Source: an uncultured Lachnospiraceae bacterium
GTDB lineage: Bacteria > Bacillota > Clostridia > Lachnospirales > Lachnospiraceae
Reading direction: 5' to 3'
DNA: 64,000 nucleotides
Assembly (NCBI GenBank): GCA_910578405.1
Contig: CAJTQO010000003.1
Location: 70,882 to 134,881 of the forward strand
Position 1 is the first letter of the stretch, and every line of letters starts with the position of its first letter. The notes under the pieces were generated by a model. It saw only the letters and a program-made list of their open reading frames with translations, had not been told where the DNA came from and did no database searches. Of this stretch, positions 17,746 to 26,143 are shown piece after piece. Both the position numbers and the translations under genes were made by a program.

Positions 17746-18258
17746 ATGTTTGCAAAAGGCGATTGGATAGTGTATGGAAACAGCGGCGTATGTGAGGTGA
17801 AGGATATTACGACTCTGAATATGAAGGGGGTTGCCCAGGACAGGCTGTATTATCTTCTAAGTCCATGCCACAGGAAGGACAGTAAGATTTTTACGCCGGT
17901 TGAGAGCGATAAGACAGTGATGCGCGCTGTTTTAACAAGAGAGGAAGCGGATACATTAATTGACAGTATACCTGAAATTGATGAGCTGCGCATAGGAAAT
18001 GATAAGTTCCGGGAAGAAAAGTACAAGGAGACGGTGCGCAGTTGCGACTGCAGGGATTGGGTGAGGATAATTAAGACGCTGTATATGCGTAAGGAAGCGC
18101 GTATGGCGCAGGGGAAGAAGACAACGGCAATGGATGAGCGGTATCTGCGTATGGCGGAAGATAATTTATATTCGGAACTGTCTTTGGTTTTGGGGATTCC
18201 AAAGGAAGAGATGGAAGGGTATATTACACAGCGCGTGGTGGAACTGGCGGGAAAGTAG
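17746..18258 (+). CDS. CarD family transcriptional regulator
   Basis: 170 residues from the ATG at 17746 with GAGAGAAGGG ahead of it; the longer frame upstream has no family match. Residues 1-60 form the CarD_TRCF RNA-polymerase-interacting Tudor-like domain (MFAKGDWIVYGNSGVCEVKD, then YYLLSPCHRKDSKIFTPV). Residues 90-165 form the helical DNA-contact domain with basic residues and an AEDNLYSELSLVLG helix. CarD/CdnL proteins bind RNAP beta and stabilise open promoters, often acting on rRNA or stress promoters. The gene is monocistronic, with a terminator after it. Confidence 0.93.
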   Translation: MFAKGDWIVYGNSGVCEVKDITTLNMKGVAQDRLYYLLSPCHRKDSKIFTPVESDKTVMRAVLTREEADTLIDSIPEIDELRIGNDKFREEKYKETVRSCDCRDWVRIIKTLYMRKEARMAQGKKTTAMDERYLRMAEDNLYSELSLVLGIPKEEMEGYITQRVVELAGK

Positions 18259-18317
18259 GACGGTTGATTTTCGTGGTTTTGCGGGAGAGGGAAGCGGTAA
18301 AAAGCGGATTTCTTTTT

Positions 18318-18359
18318 AACGGGTGAGAGAGGCGGAAAATGCCTTGCCACCCGTTTTTC
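18318..18359 (+). terminator. Terminator after CarD gene
   Basis: AACGGGTG (18318-18325) pairs with CACCCGTT (18348-18355), with an inner AGGC/GCCT pairing, followed by a T-run. Confidence 0.75.
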
Positions 18360-18470
18360 TTAGAAAAGCTGTCTGACAAGGAGGGAATGTTTGTTTGGCA
18401 GCGTTTCTTTGCGTCCGGCGACGATTGTTCTGCCTAAAAATGAATTTCCGTGTGCATATATATGAAAAAC

Positions 18471-18499
18471 TTGATTAAATTAAATCCGCATGGTAGAAT
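18471..18499 (+). promoter_or_regulatory. Promoter of the NSS transporter
   Basis: TTGATT (18471-18476) and TAGAAT (18494-18499) with exactly 17 bp between. The transporter start is about 105 bp downstream. The rest of the 18259-18603 gap holds the CarD terminator and no other recognised site. Confidence 0.7.
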
Positions 18500-18603
18500 G
18501 TGAAAGATTGAAACGGAACACAAAGCCATGTGCTTTGATTTCAATAGTGGAAATGAAGTGGAAAAGTGGGGGAAGAGAAGAAAAGCCAGGAGGTTAGGAG
18601 CGG

Positions 18604-19974
18604 ATGGAAAGGGAAAAACTGGGTTCGAGGCTGGGTTTTATATTGCTTTCGGCAGGGTGCGCGATTGGGATTGGAAATGTATGGAGGTTCCCGTATGTGG
18701 CGGGGAAATACGGCGGAGGCGTCTTTGTGCTGTTTTATCTGTTCTTTTTGGTGATAATGGGACTTCCCGTAATGACGATGGAGTTTGCAGTGGGACGCGC
18801 CAGCAGGAAAAGTGTAATTCGTAGTTTCCGGGAGTTGGAAAGGCCGGGGCAGAAATGGCATCTGCATGGATATGTGGGGCTGGCAGGGAATTATTGCCTG
18901 ATGATGTTTTATACTACGGTAGCCGGGTGGATGCTGTATTATTTTTATCTAATGCTGACGGGACGGTTCCAGGGGGCGGATGCGTCAGGCGTTAGCGGGA
19001 TTTTTGCCGATATGCTTGGCAGGCCGGGCCTTATGCTGGGGATGATGATTTTGGTGGTGGCATTGGGGTTTGGGATTTGTTCTGTTGGCCTTCAAAATGG
19101 AGTGGAGAGAATTACTAAAGCAATGATGGCGGCTCTTCTTGTGATTATGCTGGCGCTGGCAGTCCATAGCATGTCAATGGAAGGCGGCGCCGAGGGGCTG
19201 CAGTTTTATCTTCTGCCGGATTTTAGCAGGACGGCGCAGGCCGGGCTTGGCGAAACGGTGGTAGGCGCTATGAACCAGGCGTTTTTTACATTGAGCCTGG
19301 GAATTGGTTCTATGGCTATCTTTGGCAGTTATATTGATAAAGGGCATACGCTTTTAAAGGAGTCGGCATATATTGCGGTTTTGGATACTTTCGTGGCGAT
19401 TGTGGCAGGATTGATTATCTTTCCGGCATGTTTTGCATTTGGCATCAGTCCGGACAGCGGGCCGTCGCTGATTTTTATAACTTTGCCCAATGTATTTAAC
19501 CATATGGCAGGGGGCAGGGTGTGGGGAACTTTATTTTTCGTTTTTATGTCTTTTGCGGCATTTTCCACTGTGTTGGCAGTGTTTGAAAATATTATCTCCT
19601 GTGGGATGGATATGTGGGGCTGGAGCAGGCGGAAATCTTGTTTGATTAATATGGCATTGCTGGCTGTATTATCGGCGCCTTGCGTATTGGGATTTAACCT
19701 GTGGTCTGGGTTTATGCCTTTTGGGGAAGGCAGCAATGTATTGGATTTGGAGGATTTTATTGTAAGCAGTGTGATTTTGCCTCTTGGGTCTTTGGTTTAT
19801 CTTGGGTTTTGCGTCAGCAGGTATGGCTGGGGGTTTGAAAGTTATCTGGAGGAATGCAATGCCGGAGACGGAAGGCGTATGCCAAGGTGGTTAGGAGGGT
19901 ATTTGAAGTATGTGCTTCCATTTATTATTCTGTTTCTGTTCTTGCAGGGAATTATAGGGAAGTTCAGTAGTTAA
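18604..19974 (+). CDS. Sodium-dependent NSS/SNF family transporter
   Basis: A 456-residue polytopic protein of the neurotransmitter:sodium symporter family. The N-terminal segment SRLGFILLSAGCAIGIGNVW with RFPYVAGKYGGGVF is the family signature (TM1 unwound region and TM1-TM2 loop). About 11 membrane segments are predicted by eye, the usual number for bacterial short forms. Substrate is likely an amino acid, driven by sodium, but cannot be read from sequence. The ATG at 18604 has AGGAGGTTAGGAG upstream. It is single-gene, with a consensus promoter. Confidence 0.94.
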   Translation: MEREKLGSRLGFILLSAGCAIGIGNVWRFPYVAGKYGGGVFVLFYLFFLVIMGLPVMTMEFAVGRASRKSVIRSFRELERPGQKWHLHGYVGLAGNYCLMMFYTTVAGWMLYYFYLMLTGRFQGADASGVSGIFADMLGRPGLMLGMMILVVALGFGICSVGLQNGVERITKAMMAALLVIMLALAVHSMSMEGGAEGLQFYLLPDFSRTAQAGLGETVVGAMNQAFFTLSLGIGSMAIFGSYIDKGHTLLKESAYIAVLDTFVAIVAGLIIFPACFAFGISPDSGPSLIFITLPNVFNHMAGGRVWGTLFFVFMSFAAFSTVLAVFENIISCGMDMWGWSRRKSCLINMALLAVLSAPCVLGFNLWSGFMPFGEGSNVLDLEDFIVSSVILPLGSLVYLGFCVSRYGWGFESYLEECNAGDGRRMPRWLGGYLKYVLPFIILFLFLQGIIGKFSS

Positions 19975-20157
19975 TAAAAAAGTCCATATGGAGAAAGAAA
20001 CGTTTAGAGGAAATATGCGCCACTTTAATGCGAAGCATTTCGGTTTGAGTTAAGGAAAAATTAAGTTTTATTTTGGCAGGTTTGGCTGGCGTATTTTGGC
20101 GGATTGTGGTACGCTGGAACAGTAGTATGGACTTGCAAAGATTGGCAGATAGCAGGG

Positions 20158-20188
20158 AGCATGTCTTGGGAAACGGACATGCTTCTTT
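20158..20188 (+). terminator. Hairpin with T-run upstream of the VanW gene
   Basis: AGCATGTC (20158-20165) pairs exactly with GACATGCT (20176-20183), followed by TCTTTTTC. It may end the transporter transcript or act as a leader terminator for the VanW gene. Confidence 0.55.
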
Positions 20189-20273
20189 TTCTGTCCGGAT
20201 AACCGCAGCTGGCAGCAGGGCGGTATGCGAGGCCGGAAGTTTCAAAACAGAGAAGAAAAAGGGAGGAATGCGG

Positions 20274-21110
20274 ATGAAGAAGTTAAAAAGGGCGCTGGCG
20301 CTGGCCTTGTGCCTGGGTATGATGGCTGGTATGACAGTCAGGGCCAGCGGGAATCTGCGCAGAGGAGTGGATTATTCCGCTGTTTTTGATGCAGAGTATT
20401 ATTATGATGCTTATCCGGATGTACAGGAGACGTTTGGGCATGATGCGGACAGGCTGTTGGAGCATTTTGTCACTTTGGGGATGAAAGAAGGACGGGTGGC
20501 GAAAGCGGATTTTGACGTAAGGGCTTATATGAAGAATAATTTGGATTTGCTGGCCGTGTATGGAGCCAGGGATTTAAGCAAATATTATTACCATTATATA
20601 GAGTCCGGAAAGGCGGAGGGGCGCATAGCCACGGCAAACAGGGATGTTGGGGAGCTGGCTTCTTTCTCCACGGTTTACAATACAGCGGAAGACAGGGCGG
20701 TCAATGTGGAACTGGCGGCACAGCGCATTAACGGGATGATTGTGCAGCCGGGGGAAACCTTTTCATTCAGCAATTCTATCCAGTCCAGGACATTGGCAAA
20801 CGGTTATGTTGTGGCTCCTTCTTTTGCAAGCGGAAGGGTGGTGTCCAGCGTGGGAGGCGGAATCTGCCAGGTTTCTTCGACCTTGTACGTAACGATGCTG
20901 ATGGCGGGCATACCGGCGACAGAACGGTATGCCCATTCGCTGGAAGTGGATTATGTCCCCAAAGGGCTGGATTCGGCTATTGTGGAAGGGCATAAAGATT
21001 TAAGGTTCCGTAACCCGTATGATTATCCGGTCTGCATTCATTCGCTGACGCAGGATGGGACGTTGACGGTAAGCATTGCCAAGGCGGACGCAGCGGCGGG
21101 AAAGCAATAA
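20274..21110 (+). CDS. VanW-like exported protein with N-terminal repeats
   Basis: 278 residues from the ATG at 20274 (GGGAGG 7 bp upstream); another ATG at 20268 is too close to the SD. Signal-peptide-like hydrophobic residues 6-24. Residues about 33-125 contain two copies of a FDxxxYxxxxxD...HF/HYxxxGxxEGR repeat seen in some cell-surface proteins. Residues about 130-270 are the VanW/YoaR-type domain, with FSFSNSIQ...GGGICQVSSTLY and a preserved Cys. VanW occurs in some vancomycin clusters but is a widespread exported domain; there are no van genes here. The role is likely in cell-wall biology, unproven. Confidence 0.88.
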   Translation: MKKLKRALALALCLGMMAGMTVRASGNLRRGVDYSAVFDAEYYYDAYPDVQETFGHDADRLLEHFVTLGMKEGRVAKADFDVRAYMKNNLDLLAVYGARDLSKYYYHYIESGKAEGRIATANRDVGELASFSTVYNTAEDRAVNVELAAQRINGMIVQPGETFSFSNSIQSRTLANGYVVAPSFASGRVVSSVGGGICQVSSTLYVTMLMAGIPATERYAHSLEVDYVPKGLDSAIVEGHKDLRFRNPYDYPVCIHSLTQDGTLTVSIAKADAAAGKQ

Positions 21111-21120
21111 GATTGGCGGC

Positions 21121-21157
21121 GTAAAAAACGGGCGGAAATACCTTGCCCGTTTTTTAC
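21121..21157 (+). terminator. Perfect 13-bp terminator stem
   Basis: GTAAAAAACGGGC (21121-21133) pairs with GCCCGTTTTTTAC (21145-21157). It ends the VanW transcript and is also T-rich in the opposite direction. Confidence 0.8.
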
Positions 21158-21220
21158 GATGACAGGAAGCTGTGTTGTATAGGCGTATTTTTGCAAAGAT
21201 TCCTTTTTGGCAACTTTTTT

Positions 21221-21249
21221 TTGACAAAGAAAATGAGGAGCGGTAAAAT
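21221..21249 (+). promoter_or_regulatory. Consensus promoter
   Basis: TTGACA (21221-21226), 17 bp, TAAAAT (21244-21249). It drives the small ORF at 21313 and perhaps the signalling genes after it. Confidence 0.8.
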
Positions 21250-21312
21250 AAAAGTAAAACACTTAGTCAAGAAGAAAAGGGGGAATGAAATTCAAGCCAG
21301 GGAGGAAAACAT

Positions 21313-21603
21313 ATGCCGATTTTGGAACAGGGAAGCATAACAAAAGAAAATTTGTGGGAGGTAATCACTTCCCATCAGGGAGAAGAGTTCCATACGTCCA
21401 AACAGCTTCCGTTTACTTATAACATTAAGGGGGGCGAGTTTTTTACGGAAAGAAAGAAAAAGTCCATTACAAGGGCAACTTTTGAACAGGCGTACCAAAA
21501 GATACAGGATGACGGGGAGCATAAAATTGTTGGCCCGAAGACGCTGAATTGTTTTGGGGCTCCTTATGTTTGGGCGGTGTTTAAGGCATTGGGGATTGTA
21601 TAA
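21313..21603 (+). CDS. Conserved small protein, 96 residues
   Basis: The ATG at 21313 has GGGAGGA upstream and a strong promoter. The soluble protein has a central basic patch (TERKKKSITRATFEQAY) and ends in a hydrophobic PYVWAVFKALGIV segment containing one Cys. The pattern GPKTLNCFGAPYVW seems conserved-type but I cannot assign a family. It precedes the VCBS-like exported protein and two-component genes by 33 bp and might be cotranscribed with them. Confidence 0.7.
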   Translation: MPILEQGSITKENLWEVITSHQGEEFHTSKQLPFTYNIKGGEFFTERKKKSITRATFEQAYQKIQDDGEHKIVGPKTLNCFGAPYVWAVFKALGIV

Positions 21604-21636
21604 AGGGGAAGGCGTTTCCAGAGATGGAGACAGGGG

Positions 21637-22872
21637 ATGGAGGAGAAGGACAGTGGCAGGATGGTAAGACGGAGGAAAAAGTATATAATGTGGATGCTGT
21701 TTTCCGCTGTCTTTTTGTGGGGACTGTATTTTGCAGAGGCGTCAGGAGTCAGGAAAGCAAGGGCACAGGAGCTTTGGGTAAGCGGAGCGTGCGCATGGAG
21801 GGGAAGGCCGGAGGCCGAAAAGACTGTGGAGCAGGGGCTTTTTAGGGCAGTGGACGTTCAAAGCCTGTCAGGGCAGGCGGAAGGGGAAGTGCGCAGGCAG
21901 TATGAAGAATACCAGAACGGTTTTGCATCCATTAAGTACCGGGCGGATATTTCCGCTTGCGGTTTTCAGATGATAGAAGAGCAAATCTTTCCTGTCAGGA
22001 TGAGGCAATTTGGGGATGTCAGCGTAATACCTGCTTTTGACGAAAGGTATAACCGGCTGGCTTTGTTTTTTGCCGCCAAGGACGGGACGATTGTATATAA
22101 AACGGAGGAATTGGAAACGAACCATTGCAGCCGTGGGGAGCTGCGTCAGCCCACGCAGGGAATTTCGGCTATCTCCCTGCAGGATGTGGACGGGGACGCC
22201 AGGATGGACATTGTGCTGATTACAGTCTGTGAGGGGGCGGACGGCGCCTATAAGGTGGGGGATGTGCTTTTCCAGGATGTATGGGGGACGGGCTTTTACC
22301 GGGATTACCGCATTTCGGAGAAGATAAACCGTTTTGGCATGAATAAAAGCATCGAGTTGATTACCGCTTTTGTAAAGGATGGGGCTTCTACGGAATTTTT
22401 ATATACGGCGGCTACTTTAGATGAGCTATTGGAAAATGGGTTCCGGATTATTATGGAGCAGTATTATCCGCGCAACTTTGAAAAGCTGGGGAGGCTGCAG
22501 GTGGTTCCGGGAACGTTCCGCATTGCGGACTATGATGTGTTTATGGTTTATCTTGTCAACGCAGAGGGCTATATTGTGGCGAATCTGCAGCCTATGGGGC
22601 ATTTCGATAATTTGTATGCGCTAAAGGGAATTAGCTGCCGGGATATTGACGGGGACGGACTGAAGGATATTATTATCCTGGCGCGTTACAGCTATGCAAC
22701 AGGAGAAAACCAGTTGATTGTACAGACGGATTACACCGTTTATTACCAGCGGACTGCCGGTTTCTCGGCAGATACGCAAATAAAGGAATGGTATCCGTGC
22801 AGTGAGGAGGAAACGATGGAGGGGCTTGTGGAGAAAGCCAGAGAATATTGGGGGTGGAAATCAGAACAATGA
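21637..22872 (+). CDS. Exported protein with FG-GAP/VCBS-like motifs
   Basis: 411 residues. The N-terminal basic stretch plus hydrophobic segment (about 14-30) suggests a signal or membrane anchor. Two Asp-rich calcium-binding-like motifs are evident, DVDGDARMDIVLI (about 188-200) and DIDGDGLKDIIIL, as in FG-GAP or VCBS repeat proteins. It is followed with an ATGA overlap (stop 22870-22872, start 22869) by an OmpR regulator gene, so the two are translationally coupled. A role as an extracytoplasmic partner of the sensor kinase is inferred from this coupling; the ligand is unknown. An alternative start is the ATG at 21661. Confidence 0.75.
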   Translation: MEEKDSGRMVRRRKKYIMWMLFSAVFLWGLYFAEASGVRKARAQELWVSGACAWRGRPEAEKTVEQGLFRAVDVQSLSGQAEGEVRRQYEEYQNGFASIKYRADISACGFQMIEEQIFPVRMRQFGDVSVIPAFDERYNRLALFFAAKDGTIVYKTEELETNHCSRGELRQPTQGISAISLQDVDGDARMDIVLITVCEGADGAYKVGDVLFQDVWGTGFYRDYRISEKINRFGMNKSIELITAFVKDGASTEFLYTAATLDELLENGFRIIMEQYYPRNFEKLGRLQVVPGTFRIADYDVFMVYLVNAEGYIVANLQPMGHFDNLYALKGISCRDIDGDGLKDIIILARYSYATGENQLIVQTDYTVYYQRTAGFSADTQIKEWYPCSEEETMEGLVEKAREYWGWKSEQ

Positions 22873-23525
22873 TTCGAATACTTGTAGTGGATGATGAGAA
22901 GCCGATTTGCGATTTGATTGACTTAAATTTGTCGGCGGCCGGTTACAAATGCACTTGTGTGCAAGATGGGCTGGATGCCATCAATTTGATGGAAAAGGAT
23001 GCATTTGATTTGGTTTTGCTGGATATTATGCTTCCGGGGGCAGACGGCTATGATGTAATGGAGTATATACAGCCGCTTGGGATTCCGGTTATTTTTATTA
23101 CGGCCAAGCATGAGGTGAAGGATCGGGTAAAGGGGTTGAAACTGGGTGCGGACGACTATCTGGCAAAACCTTTTGACGTAGTGGAGCTGGTGGCCAGGGT
23201 GGAAGCTGTGCTGCGGCGTTATAATAAGGCGGAGCAGTTGCTTACGGCAGGGGACGTGGTAGTGGATGTGGAGGCAAGGCGGGTAACGAAGGCGGGGAAT
23301 CCGGTGGTGCTGACCAACAAGGAATTTGGCCTGTTAATGCTTTTTGTGAAAAATAAAAACGTGGCCCTGTTCCGGGAAACGCTGTATGAGAAGGTGTGGG
23401 AGGGGGAATATTTCGGTGACAGCCGTACGCTGGATTTGCATGTGCAAAGGCTAAGGAGGAAGCTGGGATGGGAGCGCTGCCTGGTGGCGGTCTATAAGGT
23501 GGGCTACCGGCTGGAGGCGGATTAG
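22869..23525 (+). CDS. OmpR/PhoB family response regulator
   Basis: 218 residues from the ATG at 22869, which overlaps the previous stop; an upstream TTG at 22848 is less likely. The receiver has acidic pocket Asp8-Asp9, phosphoacceptor Asp52 (LVLLDIMLPG), a Thr at about 80 (FITA) and Lys in LAKPFD. Residues 125-218 are the winged-helix DNA-binding domain (LTNKEFGLLMLF, VHVQRLRRKLG-type recognition helix). The histidine kinase gene begins 132 bp later, giving a two-component pair. A small hairpin (23570-23588) sits in that gap. The linked envelope genes make a cell-wall regulon plausible. Confidence 0.94.
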   Translation: MIRILVVDDEKPICDLIDLNLSAAGYKCTCVQDGLDAINLMEKDAFDLVLLDIMLPGADGYDVMEYIQPLGIPVIFITAKHEVKDRVKGLKLGADDYLAKPFDVVELVARVEAVLRRYNKAEQLLTAGDVVVDVEARRVTKAGNPVVLTNKEFGLLMLFVKNKNVALFRETLYEKVWEGEYFGDSRTLDLHVQRLRRKLGWERCLVAVYKVGYRLEAD

Positions 23526-23657
23526 CGTTATCTGTATGAGAAGGTTTGGTTACGGCCGGATGGGGTTAAGCTCTGTTTGAGGCAGAGCAAGAAATGCGCG
23601 GAACGGGAATGACAGGCAGCGGCCGGTGTGGATTGGATAGAAAGTATAAAGTAAGGG

Positions 23658-25076
23658 ATGAAATTTTCACTTAAATTGCTGCTGTGGACGATGGCGGTGC
23701 TGGCAGTGGCATTGGGATGCAGCGGGTTTTATTTTGTAAATTATGTGTTTGAAACCTCTTTGGAAAGAGAGATTGGGCAGGCGTTAGATGAAAACAGTAT
23801 TTTAAGTTTTGCTTTTGAGACGGCGGCGCTGAATGTGCCTACGAAATATGGCATACTGTCTGACAGCAGAGTGGAGGAGATTTCTTCCAATCTGGAGGCG
23901 GGCGGACGCAGCGCAAAGCGCATGATTCGGATTTTGGATGAAGAATTCAAAGAGCTGTACGCCAGTGACGGCTTTACGGCGGATTACGGGCTGTTGCATA
24001 AAATGGATGAAAGTATAAAAAATTACCGGATTATGGAGAGTGACGGCCACTATTATGTACAGGCAGCCGTAAGGGTGAATACGTTGGACAGGGCGCTTTA
24101 TCTGGAAACATTGCGGGATATTTCGGATGTTTTTCAGGAACGGGCGGTGGGCTTTTCCCTTTACCGACGGGTCACGCTTCTTATGCTGTTAGCGGGGACA
24201 GTCATTATGCATTTGATTGCATCCTGGCTGACGAAGCCTATCCGAATGCTGACGGAAGCGACCAGGCAGATGGCGGAGGGGGATTATTCTTACCGGGCTA
24301 TGCAGGTCAGTCAGGATGAACTTGGGCAGCTAACCCGTGATTTTAACGTGATGGCTAATTCTTTGGAGGAGAATATCGGGAAACTGGAAGAAGAAATTCA
24401 GGCCAGGGAGGATTTTGTCGCTGCTTTTGCCCATGAACTGAAGACGCCCTTGACGGCGATTATCGGTTATGCGGATATGCTTCGTTCTCATAAGCTGGAT
24501 GAGGAAAAAAGCTTTATGTCCGCCAATTATATCTATACGGAGGGGAAACGGCTGGAAACGATGTCGCTGCGGCTGTTGGATTTGATTGTAACGAAACGGG
24601 GGGCAGTGGAGTTCCAGATGATTCCGGCAGGCGTTATATTCGCCTATCTGAAAAATATGTTTCATAACGATAAGGAGAAGGAATTTGTTTACCAATATGA
24701 AGAAGGGGAACTTTGGGCAGAGGGGAACCTGATAAAAACGGTGTTGGTGAATCTGGTGGATAATGCCTGCAAGGCTTCCGGGCCAGGGGGGCGGATTGAA
24801 GTGTCCGGAAACAGGGAGGGGCACGGATATCGGTTCCAGGTAAAAGACCAGGGGGTTGGGATTCCGAAAGAGGAACAGCATAAAATTACCCAGGCTTTTT
24901 ATATGGTGGATAAATCCAGGGCGAGGAGCAAAAACGGGGCCGGCCTGGGCCTGGCGCTTTGCGCTCAGATATTGGAGCTGCATGGCAGTGTGCTGGAAAT
25001 CGAGAGCAGGCCGGGGGCGGGAACGTGTATCCGTTTCGTCCTTCCGGGCAGGGAAGGTGGAGCGTATGAAGGGTAA
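23658..25076 (+). CDS. Sensor histidine kinase (HisKA type)
   Basis: 472 residues. TM1 at 5-29, an extracytoplasmic sensor loop of about 140 residues, TM2 at 172-190, HAMP at 191-245, phosphoacceptor His259 in FAHELKTPLTAIIG, then an HATPase domain with an N box (LVDNACKASGP), G1 (VKDQGVGIP) and G2 (SKNGAGLGLALC). Partner of the regulator just upstream. No PAS domain is evident. The next gene overlaps it by 11 bp. The extracellular loop is not a recognised sensor fold. Confidence 0.94.
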   Translation: MKFSLKLLLWTMAVLAVALGCSGFYFVNYVFETSLEREIGQALDENSILSFAFETAALNVPTKYGILSDSRVEEISSNLEAGGRSAKRMIRILDEEFKELYASDGFTADYGLLHKMDESIKNYRIMESDGHYYVQAAVRVNTLDRALYLETLRDISDVFQERAVGFSLYRRVTLLMLLAGTVIMHLIASWLTKPIRMLTEATRQMAEGDYSYRAMQVSQDELGQLTRDFNVMANSLEENIGKLEEEIQAREDFVAAFAHELKTPLTAIIGYADMLRSHKLDEEKSFMSANYIYTEGKRLETMSLRLLDLIVTKRGAVEFQMIPAGVIFAYLKNMFHNDKEKEFVYQYEEGELWAEGNLIKTVLVNLVDNACKASGPGGRIEVSGNREGHGYRFQVKDQGVGIPKEEQHKITQAFYMVDKSRARSKNGAGLGLALCAQILELHGSVLEIESRPGAGTCIRFVLPGREGGAYEG

Positions 25077-25914
25077 GCATATGAAGGCAGTGCCGCCGGG
25101 AAAAGGCTATGGGGGCCTGAGCATTGGATTTGCGGTCTGCGTTGGGTTAGTTATGGCATTATCCATTTGGGGGCCGGAGACATGGGCGGTTTATAAAGAC
25201 AGGGAAATACTGGATGTAATCCATACGGAGGCTGTGGAAAAAGCCGGAGAGGGATACCGTTTTACATTGAATGCGGATGAAAAACTGTATATCCTTTCCC
25301 AGTGTCTAAACAGTCAGTTCTTGTCTGAAAACGGACAGGAGCCACAAGGGGTGGATTATGAGGAACTGGATGGCGCATATGCTTTTGTCATTAATCACAG
25401 AGGGCCGTCCGGACAGGAAATTACCGACGACCAGATTTACGAAACAGGGAACCGGGAAATCGAGACATTGAAAGAGCTGGGGATTCTGCCGGATACGGTG
25501 AGGCAGGTGGAGCCGACGTCTTATGACGCAGCGCTGTATTCGGCCATTGATGTGCTGGAGCCAAGGAATAACGTGGCTGTCTGGAAAGTCAGCCTGTCCG
25601 ACAGCCAGAGGAATGCCGATAAAGCGAACCGCCTGATTGATGCGTATATTGATGCGGATGAAGGGAAAATTTATGAATTTTATGTGAGGACGCCTTTGGA
25701 GTGGGAGGATATTGAACCGGATGAAATGGCGATGAAATGGAGCGGGTATATGGGCCTAAGCGCTCCCCGGCCATATGAATCGGACAATCCACTGCTGGAA
25801 ACCACGCCGTATTTTAAGAAATATGTGTTTCCGGGTATGGGGGAGGAGCAGACGGTGGTTACAATTGGCTTTTATGACGGAATTCATGAATTATTTCTAA
25901 AAATTTCAAGATGA
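25066..25914 (+). CDS. Membrane-anchored extracytoplasmic protein of a two-component cluster
   Basis: 282 residues from the ATG at 25066, which overlaps the kinase stop by 11 bp; an ATG at 25081 is an alternative. One hydrophobic segment (about 17-36) anchors a 245-residue soluble domain containing no Cys except one. It resembles accessory proteins of YycFG-like systems in position only; I see no certain family match. The coupling to the kinase suggests that it modulates or reads the same signal. Three GATGCA direct repeats follow its end, in the region 25912-25952. Confidence 0.65.
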   Translation: MKGKHMKAVPPGKGYGGLSIGFAVCVGLVMALSIWGPETWAVYKDREILDVIHTEAVEKAGEGYRFTLNADEKLYILSQCLNSQFLSENGQEPQGVDYEELDGAYAFVINHRGPSGQEITDDQIYETGNREIETLKELGILPDTVRQVEPTSYDAALYSAIDVLEPRNNVAVWKVSLSDSQRNADKANRLIDAYIDADEGKIYEFYVRTPLEWEDIEPDEMAMKWSGYMGLSAPRPYESDNPLLETTPYFKKYVFPGMGEEQTVVTIGFYDGIHELFLKISR

Positions 25915-26143
25915 TGCAACTACGATGCAAAAATGATGATATTCTGATGCAGTTCCTGTGTAATGTGGAAGAAACGACAGAAACCGAGAGGATATAGGTA
26001 CATGGTTATGCCAATGAGATACCCCGTGGAGTTTGCTTGGAAGCTGCCCTCCGCGGGGATTTGGTTTATAACGGCGCTGTATTTGGGCGCAGGGGAGTTT
26101 CTGAAAGGAAACAAGGTACGGGATTTAGGAGGAGCATGGGGAT